A stretch of 64,000 nucleotides of DNA from a virus (IMGVR_UViG_3300032753_000003:62001-126000), one strand, 5' to 3'. Counted from the stretch's first letter, positions 40,656 to 48,646 are shown. The notes: generated from the sequence alone by a model not told the origin. Translations and numbers: made by a program.

Positions 40656-41437
40656 GAATTATCGTGTCTGATCATAAACCAACGATTGCATTTTGTGGAG
40701 ATAGTTTTTGCGAATATGTAGACGATTGGAATCCGCAAGGTAGAACTTGGTTGAGATCAATAGTTGATCATTATGGATACAATGTTGTGCATAGTGGATT
40801 TGGTGGTAGCAGCATCTGGGATCTAGCAGTTATACAACTGCCCAAACTTTTGAAAGTAAAAAGTCTAATAGATGTTAACCAAGATACAGTATGTCCAGAT
40901 ACATTAATTATTACTATCACAAGTTCTTATAGAGTGTTTGATCGAACGCATAGAAATATAGGAAAATGGGTAATTGATAGCCAAAATTCAAAAACAGATC
41001 CAGTGTTATCAGCAGCCAGAGAATATTATCTGTGGTTATGGGACCAAGACAAAAGCTACCTAGAGGACAAAATGCTGATGCATTACCTCGACACAGTGGT
41101 ATTTGATCAATTAAAAAATAGATGCAAGATAATCTGCATGTGGTCATTTGGTACTATCAAATGGGATAATTTTGAACAACAGCACCCATTAGTAACGCAA
41201 TATGCACATATATGGGAAAATGCAGCCGAGATAAGGCCTAGCTTGCATAGTGTAAGCGTTATAGATAACAAATGGGGATTTTGGGATAATCTAGATCCTA
41301 GACCAAATCATCTAGAAGATCACAAGAATCCAATTGTGTTTGAAATGGTAAAAGATGCTATAGATCATTACGAGCCTGGCAAGATTTTTGATAACAGCAA
41401 TAAAATTGCAAAGCTCTGGGAAGGTTGGAAAAGATGA
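40652..41437 (+). CDS. SGNH-fold hydrolase-like protein
   Basis: 261 residues. FCGDSFCEY (block I, nucleophile Ser), SGFGGSSIWD (block II/III) and DPRPNHLEDHKN (Asp-His pair) fit the SGNH/GDSL hydrolase pattern, enzymes that remove or transfer acyl groups on carbohydrates. Second gene of a late operon with the carbamoyltransferase and another SGNH gene; glycan decoration is a plausible joint role. Confidence 0.7.
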   Translation: MRIIVSDHKPTIAFCGDSFCEYVDDWNPQGRTWLRSIVDHYGYNVVHSGFGGSSIWDLAVIQLPKLLKVKSLIDVNQDTVCPDTLIITITSSYRVFDRTHRNIGKWVIDSQNSKTDPVLSAAREYYLWLWDQDKSYLEDKMLMHYLDTVVFDQLKNRCKIICMWSFGTIKWDNFEQQHPLVTQYAHIWENAAEIRPSLHSVSVIDNKWGFWDNLDPRPNHLEDHKNPIVFEMVKDAIDHYEPGKIFDNSNKIAKLWEGWKR

Positions 41438-41544
41438 GTTTGATCAAATGGTTCAAAAACAAATGGCACATGATATCATTGCATATGCATAAACGCAAAC
41501 GTTTGGCAGAATTGCGTAAATCTAAAGATTACATATATAAATGA
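41434..41544 (+). CDS. micro-protein, paralogue of 40509
   Basis: 36 residues: MSLIKWFKNKWHMISLHM then KRKRLAELRKSKDYIYK. Overlaps both neighbours by ATGA. Amphipathic and basic; may anchor or tag, function unknown. Confidence 0.6.
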   Translation: MSLIKWFKNKWHMISLHMHKRKRLAELRKSKDYIYK

Positions 41545-42998
41545 TAACTTGGGGTATAAGTGCAGGCGGTCACGATGCTGCTATAGCAGTTATCAAAGAT
41601 CAAGAGATAACGTGGGCTGCTCATAGCGAACGCTACAGCAAGGTTAAAGATTGTGATTGGCTAGATGTCAAGTTGATAGATGCTGCATTAGAATATGGTC
41701 GACCAGATAACATAGTTTGGCATGAACGCAATTGGCTAAAACGCACTAGAGAAATATTCATTGGAGATTGGGAAAGTGTATGGTCTTCGACACCCAAACA
41801 ACAGCTTAATGCGCTGGGATTAGGCAACATACCCATAAAATCTGTAAGTCATCATCACAGTCATGCAGCAGGTGGCTACTTCACAAGCGGTTTTACAAGT
41901 GCAGCTATATTGGTAGTAGATGCAGTGGGAGAATGGGAAACCATAACAGCATGGCATGCAACAGGAAACAACATCAGGAAGATAGCTAGTCTAAAATATC
42001 CGCAAAGTATGGGTATGTTCTACAGTGCTATGACACAGAGATGTGGATTTAAACCAAACGGCGAAGAATACATCATGATGGGTCTCAGCGCATTTGGAAA
42101 TTCTAACAATGTAGATTTGAGCGACATTATAACTGAAAATAAACATTGGCCTTTCTTTAGATTACAGCACAACTTGCATTGGGGTATTGGCGATTGGCAC
42201 ACAGAATATAACATAGCTGATATTGCCGCAGCAGCACAAGAAGCTTACACTTGTGTACTACTAAAAATCAGCAGTTGGTTAAAATCTTTAACTAACGAAC
42301 CCAATTTGGTACTAAGCGGTGGCTGTGCATTAAATTGCGTCGCTAATACAGCATTAGCCAAGCAAGGTCACTGGGATAATATCTGGATCATGCCAAATTC
42401 GGGAGACGCAGGTAATAGTTTAGGTGCGGCGGTGGCTTATTGTACGCAACATGTGCAATGGTCGGGACCTTACCTGGGGCACAACATAATAGGAGAATAT
42501 CCCGTAGACCTATTACTACAAGAATTGCTAGCAGGACGCCCTGTTGGAGTAGCAAATGGTAGAGCTGAGTTTGGTCCAAGAGCATTGGGTAATAGGAGCT
42601 TGTTAGTTGATCCTAGATTACCTGATATAAAATCAACATTAAACAAGCTAAAACATCGAGAAGAATTTAGACCTTTTGCACCAGTTATACTAGCAGAACA
42701 TGCTGCTAGCTGGTTTGAAGATATAGGTCAAGACCTAAGCTATATGCAATATGCCGTTAAGTGTTTGCGTCCAACTGAAATACCAGGGGTTGTACACGTA
42801 GACGGTACTAGCAGAGTGCAAACTGTAAAAATGAGTCAAAATTTTGGTTTGCATAGACTATTGTCAAAATGGTATGCAAAAACTGGATGTCCGGTATTAG
42901 TAAATACCAGTCTAAATTGCAAAGGCGAGCCGATAGTAAATGACTTGTACGATGCAAACAAATTTGAACAGACAACTGGTATTAGAGTATTAACCTAA
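41541..42998 (+). CDS. NodU/CmcH-family carbamoyltransferase
   Basis: 485 residues. The N-terminal ASKHA-like domain has SAGGHDAAIAV and HHHSHAAGGY (metal-binding His near 105-108); LSGGCALNCVANT and the C-terminal NGRAEFGPRALGNRSLL, FRPFAPVI and NTSLNCKGEPIV are diagnostic. The enzyme transfers a carbamoyl group from carbamoyl phosphate to a hydroxyl, usually on a sugar. Flanked by two SGNH genes; the acceptor could be a virion or host glycan or a modified base. Confidence 0.92.
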   Translation: MITWGISAGGHDAAIAVIKDQEITWAAHSERYSKVKDCDWLDVKLIDAALEYGRPDNIVWHERNWLKRTREIFIGDWESVWSSTPKQQLNALGLGNIPIKSVSHHHSHAAGGYFTSGFTSAAILVVDAVGEWETITAWHATGNNIRKIASLKYPQSMGMFYSAMTQRCGFKPNGEEYIMMGLSAFGNSNNVDLSDIITENKHWPFFRLQHNLHWGIGDWHTEYNIADIAAAAQEAYTCVLLKISSWLKSLTNEPNLVLSGGCALNCVANTALAKQGHWDNIWIMPNSGDAGNSLGAAVAYCTQHVQWSGPYLGHNIIGEYPVDLLLQELLAGRPVGVANGRAEFGPRALGNRSLLVDPRLPDIKSTLNKLKHREEFRPFAPVILAEHAASWFEDIGQDLSYMQYAVKCLRPTEIPGVVHVDGTSRVQTVKMSQNFGLHRLLSKWYAKTGCPVLVNTSLNCKGEPIVNDLYDANKFEQTTGIRVLT

Positions 42999-43008
42999 AG
43001 GTCATAGA

Positions 43009-43803
43009 ATGATATGCATGATTGGCAGTAGTTTCAGCAGAGGCGCACAAGGTGCAGACTATTATAATATAGACGCTTATATACACAACTTATTAGCAAA
43101 AGAACTAGATTGTGAAGTGGTCAACTTGGCAGTTCCGGGACACGGATGCGAACTATATCTAGAAAATTACATGATGGCTAGCAAGGAATACAAACCAAAA
43201 TTATTTTTAGCTGAGATATGGCTAGACAGAACATTTTGCAATTTATGGTTATCCACTCATGCTGCTAAAAAACATGCAGAATTATCTCCGCATGAATTAT
43301 ACTCAAATAGTTTTCCTATCGGTACCAATAATGGTCAACACTACGATCATAAAGATCTATGGGATTATAAATTGTTTAGGTATGATGACATAGATGATAG
43401 ATATCGGATGTTGTTTAATCAATTACCTATCTTGGCACACGATCCAAAAGAAATTTTAAACATGTATGAAAACCTAGGTGTATATCTCGAACACGATTGG
43501 GTTTTGACTCTGCGTACCATTAGATATCTCATGAGTGTTGAAAATGCAGCACAGCTAGTAGGTATTCCCGTGTTATGGTGGACTTATTTTGATATGCCAA
43601 TGTTCACAAAATTTTCAGATAGCTTGCCACCAGATAGACATCTTAATACATGGAGTGGTATTAATGTTGGTACTTGTCAATGGGCCAAACAAAAACTAAA
43701 CAGCAAGCATTTAGCAGACAAATGTCATTTGACTGCTCAAGCAGATACTATGGTAGTGAAGGAACTTATGGCACCATTCATACAACATCATTTGAAACAA
43801 TAG
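43009..43803 (+). CDS. SGNH-fold hydrolase-like protein
   Basis: 264 residues. MIGSSFSRG (block I), NLAVPGHGCE and DKCHLTAQAD (Asp-His) match the SGNH pattern. Ten bases after the carbamoyltransferase. Ends immediately before an early-type promoter. Confidence 0.7.
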   Translation: MICMIGSSFSRGAQGADYYNIDAYIHNLLAKELDCEVVNLAVPGHGCELYLENYMMASKEYKPKLFLAEIWLDRTFCNLWLSTHAAKKHAELSPHELYSNSFPIGTNNGQHYDHKDLWDYKLFRYDDIDDRYRMLFNQLPILAHDPKEILNMYENLGVYLEHDWVLTLRTIRYLMSVENAAQLVGIPVLWWTYFDMPMFTKFSDSLPPDRHLNTWSGINVGTCQWAKQKLNSKHLADKCHLTAQADTMVVKELMAPFIQHHLKQ

Positions 43804-43804
43804 G

Positions 43805-43832
43805 TTGACAGCAATCTAAAAGATGCTATTGT
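43805..43832 (+). promoter_or_regulatory. early-type promoter of structured RNA
   Basis: TTGACA, 16-base spacer, AGATGCTATTGT. No protein gene follows for about 700 bases; the transcript begins with a structured RNA. Confidence 0.85.
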
Positions 43833-43838
43833 ATATGA

Positions 43839-44125
43839 GTAAATGCTGTTTGACAAATTAGAAAGCTTATGCTTTGCTAGAGTAAAGCACGCACTGTGTC
43901 GCGAAAGATCCAGTGAGCTAAGATAGACAGGTCTTGCTCACAAACTGTTTACGCCAGCAGCTGATAGACCCGGCCAGGTTGAATTGATGTTGGTAGTTTA
44001 AGTAGGCTGAAAACCGGAGAACGAGGTTAGGTGCAAGCTCCACAGCAAGGCTCTAACTAGGGATCCAATTGCAGAGATTCGAGACACTCTGCCCAATGTT
44101 TCAGCTGCCGGCGTAAACAGTTATG
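43839..44125 (+). ncRNA. ~285-nt structured RNA
   Basis: A long-range helix joins CTGTTTACGCC (43945) to GGCGTAAACAG (44110), extended by CAGCTG/CAGCTG. The 5' part has TGCTTT/AAAGCA, CACTG/CAGTG and GAGC...GCTC hairpins; the enclosed part has GTTAG/CTAAC and GCAGAG/CTCTGC. No open frame. A consensus promoter is just upstream, tRNA-Pro downstream. No class recognised. Confidence 0.65.
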
Positions 44126-44187
44126 TAAAAAATTATAGTCCAAAAAAGATTAATGTATTATAATATAAATATCGTAACTTGAGTTTT

Positions 44188-44265
44188 CAGGGTATCGCCT
44201 AGCCTGGTATGGCACCAGTTTTGGGTACTGGAATAACGGTGGTTCGAATCCGCCTACCCTGACCA
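44188..44265 (+). tRNA. tRNA-Pro (TGG)
   Basis: Acceptor CAGGGTA/TACCCTG, anticodon arm CCAGT-TTTGGGT-ACTGG, ACCA. A TATAAATA-like box lies 25 bases upstream. Confidence 0.93.
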
Positions 44266-44273
44266 ATAATAAT

Positions 44274-44349
44274 GGGGCCTTAGCTCATTCAGGAGAGCGC
44301 CTGCTTTGCAAGCAGGGGGTGGTCGGGGCAGAGCCGACAGGCTCCACCA
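44274..44349 (+). tRNA. tRNA-Ala (TGC)
   Basis: Acceptor GGGGCCT/AGGCTCC, anticodon arm CCTGC-TTTGCAA-GCAGG, ACCA. T-loop GGCAGAG lacks the usual TTC. Confidence 0.88.
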
Positions 44350-44396
44350 TTATTTTATTATTCAAAACCATTTACTCATCAAAAAATTTAACAAAC

Positions 44397-44471
44397 GGTT
44401 CCATAGTGTACTGGTGCGCACAACGGTCTGTCTAATCGTTAGAGGGGGTTCAAATCCCTCTGGGATCGCCA
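44397..44471 (+). tRNA. tRNA-Asp (GTC)
   Basis: Acceptor GGTTCCA/TGGGATC, anticodon loop CTGTCTA, T-loop TTCAAAT, G73 and CCA. Confidence 0.88.
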
Positions 44472-44541
44472 ACGAATATATTGACATATAGACGTTTTTA
44501 AGTAACTATATATTATAATTTAATTTTAGGAAAGGTGCATT

Positions 44542-44804
44542 ATGTCAGAAAACGATAACAAGATCAAGGTCATATTTGCACCAGGTGCATTTGATAATTT
44601 CGAAGGCACTCAATAGAAGAACTCGAAGAGATAATTCAAGAGATTACAGCTATGGCCAAAATCGGCGAGCTAATAGATCACGCAAGGTTGATAAATGAAG
44701 ACGATTTCAATGATATTCCTGATGATGTTATAATGCAGTTGGCAAGCGGATTTGGCCTTATCGAAGACGAAGAAGTTGAAACTCGCAAGAGACCATTAAA
44801 TTAA
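44542..44804 (+). pseudogene. small acidic conserved protein with frameshift
   Basis: MSENDNKIKVIFAPGAFDNFEGTQ stops at the TAG at 44614, but a frame one base back continues IEELEEIIQEITAMAKIGELIDHARLINEDDF to 44804. Restoring one base gives an 87-residue protein of a family I associate with T4-like cyanophages (FEPGxFDxFxGTQEE). AGGAAAGG site upstream. Indel or -1 recoding. Confidence 0.6.
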
Positions 44805-44808
44805 GAAT

Positions 44809-45549
44809 ATGTACGGCGGTGTGAAGAAACAACTTTGTGGTAAATGCTACAAAGAAATATCAGTTAATAACTTCAACCGGCATTACATATCATGCCTGGC
44901 ATCTGTACCTAAAAAAATACGCGGTATCGACTTTGATCCAAATATAGGATTTAAAAATGGTACAAGGCATGCATGGAACAAAGGATTATCTAAAAATACA
45001 GATAATAGAGTTTTAAAGAACGGGCTGGCTTTAAAGGGGCATCCAAACATTGGTAAATGTGCCGATCCAGAAAAAGAAAAACAACGTATATGTAAATTAT
45101 CTGTTAATGCTAAAAAGCAAGGTTTTGGAGGATACAATAAAAATGCAGGCCATTCTAAAAAATTTAAATATCAAGATAGCTTTGGTAATATTGTAACACT
45201 ACAATCAACCTACGAATTAGATACTGCTAAACTATTAGATAGTTTAAATATTAAATGGATAAGACCATCTTATTTGACATATTATAATAAAAAGTATTAT
45301 CCAGATTTTTTATTAGTTGATTATAACATATATTTAGATCCAAAAAACTCATATCTGGCAATAAAGGATAAAGATAAAATACGACTTGCATCTGAACAGA
45401 ACAATGTTAAAATATTCATACTAGAACAGACGCAAATAAACAAAGAATATATAAACACTATATTGGCGCGTAACTCAGCGGTAGAGTGCAATCCTGATAA
45501 GATTGAAGTCGGTGGTTCAACTCCATCCGCGCCAACCAACTACATGTGA
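44809..45549 (+). CDS. PD-(D/E)XK-type homing endonuclease-like protein running through a tRNA gene
   Basis: 246 residues. N-terminal zinc site (CGKC...H...C), a Gly/Lys/Asn-rich DNA-binding middle (HAWNKGLSKNTDNR), and a nuclease-like domain (SFGNIVTLQSTYELDTAKLLDSLNIKWIRP...YYPDFLLVDYNIYLDPK) as in phage EDxHD/PD-(D/E)XK homing enzymes. The last 28 residues are encoded by tRNA-Ile (45464-45538), so the natural C terminus was probably replaced or extended when it landed beside the tRNA. Related to 45908. Confidence 0.7.
   Translation: MYGGVKKQLCGKCYKEISVNNFNRHYISCLASVPKKIRGIDFDPNIGFKNGTRHAWNKGLSKNTDNRVLKNGLALKGHPNIGKCADPEKEKQRICKLSVNAKKQGFGGYNKNAGHSKKFKYQDSFGNIVTLQSTYELDTAKLLDSLNIKWIRPSYLTYYNKKYYPDFLLVDYNIYLDPKNSYLAIKDKDKIRLASEQNNVKIFILEQTQINKEYINTILARNSAVECNPDKIEVGGSTPSAPTNYM
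45464..45538 (+). tRNA. tRNA-Ile (GAT), inside the 3' end of an endonuclease ORF
   Basis: Acceptor TGGCGCG/CGCGCCA, anticodon arm CAATC-CTGATAA-GATTG, ACCA. Confidence 0.9.
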
Positions 45550-45660
45550 GAAACGCATTTGGTAATGCAGCACAGGCATGTGCGTCCTGAGGTTCAATTC
45601 CTTTTGTGTCTCTGCAAGAGATGCTAGTTTGGAACAGTGCAAGTTCGATTCTTGCTGCTC
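45548..45660 (+). ncRNA. tRNA-like element with ~54-nt insertion before the T-arm
   Basis: Acceptor GTGAGAA/TGCTCAC (one mismatch), D-arm GCAT-TTGGTA-ATGC, a short arm GCAC-AGGCAT-GTGC, then an insertion with TTCC...GGAA and TCTC-TGCAA-GAGA hairpins, then T-arm GCAAG-TTCGATT-CTTGC. No CCA. Same plan as the element at 39917. Confidence 0.45.
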
Positions 45661-45733
45661 ACATTTTATTTAGACAACATTGTTATATGAATTTATAATA
45701 ATGATATTGGGAGAGTACTTAAAATACAAAAGT

Positions 45734-45837
45734 AGAGTATAGATCGGGGATAGTTTAATTGGTAAAACTTCGGACTTTGACTCCGATAACAGATAATGCT
45801 AGTGCAGGTTCGAATCCTGCTCCCCGATCTATACTCT
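45734..45837 (+). repeat. 17-18 bp inverted repeat enclosing tRNA-Gln
   Basis: AGAGTATAGATCGGGGA at 45734-45750 is complementary to 45821-45837, extending the acceptor stem by ten pairs beyond the tRNA. Confidence 0.75.
45744..45827 (+). tRNA. tRNA-Gln (TTG), no encoded CCA
   Basis: Acceptor TCGGGGA/TCCCCGA, anticodon arm TCGGA-CTTTGAC-TCCGA, variable region TAACAGATAATGCTAGT, T-arm GCAGG-TTCGAAT-CCTGC. CCA is replaced by TCTATACTCT, which pairs with the upstream flank. Confidence 0.8.
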
Positions 45838-45907
45838 ATTATGATTCATTGATATAATCGAACCTTCAATTATATTGTGTATAAATACATTATATTGAGG
45901 TTCAATT

Positions 45908-46543
45908 ATGACAAAAATATGTCCCAAATGTTTTACTGAGTTTGATCCGGGTAAATAGAACAAATTATTTTGTTCTAGAAAATGCGCAAATAGTAGAGTA
46001 TTTTCATCAGAAACTAATAGCAGGCGTTCCGTTAGCGTTAAACTTGCAAGGTCTAAATTTAGTAATGACGAGTTACAAGAAATTGCACAAAAACGATTAA
46101 GATCTTATAGGAAAACAAAGCCAGAAATACATTGTAAATGCGGCAAAAAAATTTCAAGATCTAATAAACATAAAATGTGTATAGATTGTTATCGACAAAG
46201 CGATGTATTTTTAGAAGTGTGCGGGCATTATCATAAAAATTATAAACGTATGAAAGTAATTGATTCATTTGGTAACAACGTATTATTGTTGTCATCTTTA
46301 GAAATAAAATATTTTCAATATCTTTCTAACAACCATATAAAATGGATGAAACCTCCTGCTATCAAATACACAGATAATATAGGAAAGACACATATATATT
46401 TTGCAGATTTTTACTTAGTTGATACTAACGAAACAATTGAAGTAAAGGGATATTGGTGGAATAACGATAAACAGAAGATGAAATGGGTTATTGAACAACA
46501 TCCAGAATTAAATATAAAAATTTTAACAAGAAAAGATATTTAA
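45908..46543 (+). pseudogene. PD-(D/E)XK homing endonuclease-like gene with in-frame TAG
   Basis: One frame from ATG 45908 to 46543 with a single TAG at 45956-45958 inside a zinc ribbon (CPKCFTEFDPGK-x-NKLFCSRKCANSR). A second Cys set (CKCGKK...CIDCY) and the nuclease part FADFYLVDTNETIEVKGYW (D...E-x-K) follow. Paralogue of 44809. A TATAAATA box lies about 25 bases upstream. Confidence 0.7.
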
Positions 46544-46563
46544 TATATTTGCCAAAAATTCAG

Positions 46564-46591
46564 TTGCACTAATAGATGCAACGTGTATAAT
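46564..46591 (+). promoter_or_regulatory. tRNA promoter
   Basis: TTGCAC, 16-base spacer, TATAAT, ten bases before tRNA-Leu. Confidence 0.65.
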
Positions 46592-46601
46592 AAACGTATA
46601 G

Positions 46602-46686
46602 GCCCGCTTGGTGGAATTGGTAGACATAAGGGACTTAAAATCCCTCGCTTAATAGCATGCCGGTTCGAGTCCGGCAGCGGGCACCA
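46602..46686 (+). tRNA. tRNA-Leu (TAA)
   Basis: Acceptor GCCCGCT/AGCGGGC, anticodon arm AGGGA-CTTAAAA-TCCCT, long variable arm, ACCA. Confidence 0.94.
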
Positions 46687-46705
46687 AACTTAACAGGAAC
46701 AGCAG

Positions 46706-47158
46706 ATGACTGCCACAGAGAATCTCAACAAATGGGACAAGCGATTCATTGAACTAGCCAACCATGTGTCAACATGGAGCAAGGATCCGCGTACCAAAGT
46801 TGGTGCAGTGGTTGTGTCGCCTGACCGCAGAGTCATCAGTCTTGGTTACAATGGGTTCCCCCGTGGTGTTGAGGATACTGATGAGCGATTGACAGATAGA
46901 GCCACCAAATTGAGATTTGTAGCCCATGCTGAGCGCAATGCTCTGGACAACTGTGATCAGAACATGCGAGATTGCACCATGTATGTCACGCTGCAACCCT
47001 GTGCCGAATGCACCAAGAGCATTATACAAAGGGGTATCAAGCGAGTGATCTGCATACTGGATCATTCACGACCTGAGTATGTAGCTGATTTTGTAGATTA
47101 CAGTGCAGCAATGATGCAGGAAGCTGGCGTTGAAGTAGTGAGTATTGATATAACCTGA
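46706..47158 (+). CDS. dCMP deaminase family protein
   Basis: 150 residues. DPRTKVGAVVV, HAERNAL (zinc His and catalytic Glu) and TLQPCAECTKSIIQRGIKRV (zinc Cys pair) are the deoxycytidylate deaminase motifs; it converts dCMP to dUMP to feed dTMP synthesis. Length equals the compact phage and bacterial form. It lies between tRNAs with AGGAACAG upstream. Confidence 0.93.
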   Translation: MTATENLNKWDKRFIELANHVSTWSKDPRTKVGAVVVSPDRRVISLGYNGFPRGVEDTDERLTDRATKLRFVAHAERNALDNCDQNMRDCTMYVTLQPCAECTKSIIQRGIKRVICILDHSRPEYVADFVDYSAAMMQEAGVEVVSIDIT

Positions 47159-47201
47159 GTAAGTGTTGTTAGAGGCACGCTGGTCTGTGGAAACAAACTG
47201 G

Positions 47202-47229
47202 TTGACAGCATGTGTAAACGTGCTATTGT
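47202..47229 (+). promoter_or_regulatory. early-type promoter
   Basis: TTGACA, 16-base spacer, CGTGCTATTGT; seven bases before tRNA-Met. Confidence 0.85.
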
Positions 47230-47236
47230 AAGACAT

Positions 47237-47312
47237 GGACTGGTAGTATAACGGTTAATGCGCCCGCCTCATAAGCGGTCCTATGTAGGTTCGAATCCTA
47301 CCCGGTCCACCA
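47237..47312 (+). tRNA. tRNA-Met/Ile2 (CAT)
   Basis: Acceptor GGACTGG/CCGGTCC, anticodon loop CTCATAA, T-arm GTAGG-TTCGAAT-CCTAC, ACCA. Confidence 0.9.
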
Positions 47313-47319
47313 AAGTTTA

Positions 47320-47400
47320 GCCCCGTCAACGTGGGATGCGTCGGTCCAGAGGTAACGTTACTGGACTGGGAGTGCGGTTCAAATCCGACGCGGGGCGCCA
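47320..47400 (+). ncRNA. tRNA-like gene with enlarged anticodon loop
   Basis: Acceptor GCCCCGT/GCGGGGC, G73 and CCA, D-arm ACG-TGGGATG-CGT, T-arm with one bulge (GTgCGG/CCGAC). The anticodon arm GTCCA...TGGAC carries a 13-base loop GAGGTAACGTTAC, so no anticodon is safe (GGT possible). Confidence 0.5.
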
Positions 47401-47458
47401 AAGTTTTAACTGTTAATCCGTTTATGGTATAAATACTATATTAAATGGATTAACAGTT

Positions 47459-48136
47459 ATGGATTATCAAAGTCATTATAATCGCCTAATAGGACGAGCT
47501 AGAGTGCGATCATTGTCCGGTTATGGCGAAAAGCACCACATACTTCCGCGATGCATGGGAGGAGATGATAGCGACGGTAATCTGGTTACTCTTACAGCCA
47601 GAGAGCACTTTATCGCACATCTGCTTTTAGTTAAGATATATGGTAACGATTTTAGATTGATCAAAGCAGCGGCAATGATGTGTATGGGTCAAGACCAACG
47701 CAAGATGAATAACAAGCTCTACAGCAAATTTAGAGAGTTATGGCGAGCAGCTATGTCTGATAGCCAAACAGGTCAAGGTAACTCGCAATGGGGCACTAAA
47801 TGGATTTACAGCGATACTCTCAAATTATCTCGGAAAATTCCTAAAGAACAAGATATACCGAATGGATGGAATTTAGGTAGGATAGTGAACTTTGATAAGA
47901 AACCTCGGCCGTTACCAACTAAAGATAAACGACGAGATATAATAAGAGAGAAAAATACTGCGCTGGCAAGAAACCTGTACAATAGTTATGTAAATGGTAA
48001 TTTTGTATCGATAAGAGACTTTTGTAGGTTAGGAAATTATACAAAATCGCATGTATCTTTAACAAAGATGTGGAAAAAGTTTATTCCTGAATTCGCTGAT
48101 AATGTTAAACCAGGAAAAAGGTTTATTCCTAAGTAG
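47459..48136 (+). CDS. HNH homing endonuclease
   Basis: 225 residues. GEKHHILPRCMGGDDSDGNLVTLTAREHFIAHLLL is a classic HNH core (His-His, Asn, His). A basic middle and a C-terminal helix-turn-helix-like region (SIRDFCRLGNYTKSHVSLTKMWKK) would bind DNA. A TATAAATA box lies about 26 bases upstream. The last four codons lie inside tRNA-Asn. Confidence 0.9.
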   Translation: MDYQSHYNRLIGRARVRSLSGYGEKHHILPRCMGGDDSDGNLVTLTAREHFIAHLLLVKIYGNDFRLIKAAAMMCMGQDQRKMNNKLYSKFRELWRAAMSDSQTGQGNSQWGTKWIYSDTLKLSRKIPKEQDIPNGWNLGRIVNFDKKPRPLPTKDKRRDIIREKNTALARNLYNSYVNGNFVSIRDFCRLGNYTKSHVSLTKMWKKFIPEFADNVKPGKRFIPK

Positions 48137-48202
48137 CACAACTGGTAGTGCGCCGCACTGTTAATGCGGAGGTTGCTGGATCGTACCCAGCCTTAGGAGC
48201 CA
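48127..48202 (+). tRNA. tRNA-Asn (GTT)
   Basis: Acceptor TCCTAAG/CTTAGGA, anticodon arm CCGCA-CTGTTAA-TGCGG, normal short variable loop, G73 and CCA. Contrast with the type II tRNA-Asn at 37344. Confidence 0.9.
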
Positions 48203-48205
48203 ATT

Positions 48206-48265
48206 GGCAAGGGGAACAACCGGGCAGTCCGGCGTGAAGAACGCATGGCAACGCGGCCCCTTGCT
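48206..48265 (+). ncRNA. small structured RNA between tRNAs
   Basis: GCAAGGGG (48207) pairs with CCCCTTGC (48257); inside are CCGG-GCAGT-CCGG and GCGT-GAAGA-ACGC hairpins. An AGGTT/AACCT stem follows it. Confidence 0.4.
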
Positions 48266-48337
48266 GCTGAGGTTAGAGGGTTGTAGGTGACCTGTACGGA
48301 CTGGGAACCTTCAAACACATTATAAATATGTGTATAC

Positions 48338-48426
48338 GGAGGGTTATCAAGCCTGGGATGCTTGCACGGTCTTGAAAACCGTCGGAACCTTTGGGTCAGG
48401 AGTTCGATTCTGCCAGCCCTCCGCCA
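48338..48426 (+). tRNA. tRNA-Ser (TGA)
   Basis: Anticodon arm ACGGT-CTTGAAA-ACCGT, long variable arm, acceptor GGAGGGT/GCCCTCC, G73 and CCA. Confidence 0.88.
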
Positions 48427-48444
48427 TTAATTCAAATGTTATGT

Positions 48445-48537
48445 GGAAGAGAAACTAGCTGGGAGCTAGTACTGATTGGAAATCAGTGGGGACCGTATCT
48501 GTTACGGTCTGCGGATCGAGACCGCTCTCTTCCTCCA
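48445..48537 (+). tRNA. tRNA-Ser (GGA)
   Basis: Acceptor GGAAGAG/CTCTTCC, anticodon arm ACTGA-TTGGAAA-TCAGT, long variable arm, CCA encoded. Confidence 0.9.
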
Positions 48538-48543
48538 CTATGC

Positions 48544-48635
48544 GGAAAAGTATCTCAGGTGGCCCTAGGTACGGCGTCGAATACCGTCAGTACCTTTGGT
48601 TTGGTATGGAGATCGACACTACCACTTTTCCACCA
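48544..48635 (+). tRNA. tRNA-Ser (CGA), second copy
   Basis: Acceptor GGAAAAG/CTTTTCC, anticodon CGA in loop GTCGAAT (one stem mismatch), long variable arm, ACCA. Confidence 0.82.
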
Positions 48636-48641
48636 TAAATA
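48636..48641 (+). promoter_or_regulatory. late-type TAAATA box, 5 nt before ATG
   Basis: Starts right after the tRNA-Ser CCA; TAAATA, TCAAC, ATG at 48647. Same 15-mer as at 40143. Confidence 0.6.
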
Positions 48642-48646
48642 TCAAC

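Noticed and set aside
7298-45958. Stop-codon reassignment or suppressor tRNA
   Set aside because: TAG, TAA and TGA are all involved, other genes end normally at each, and no CTA, TTA or TCA anticodon was found among the tRNAs.
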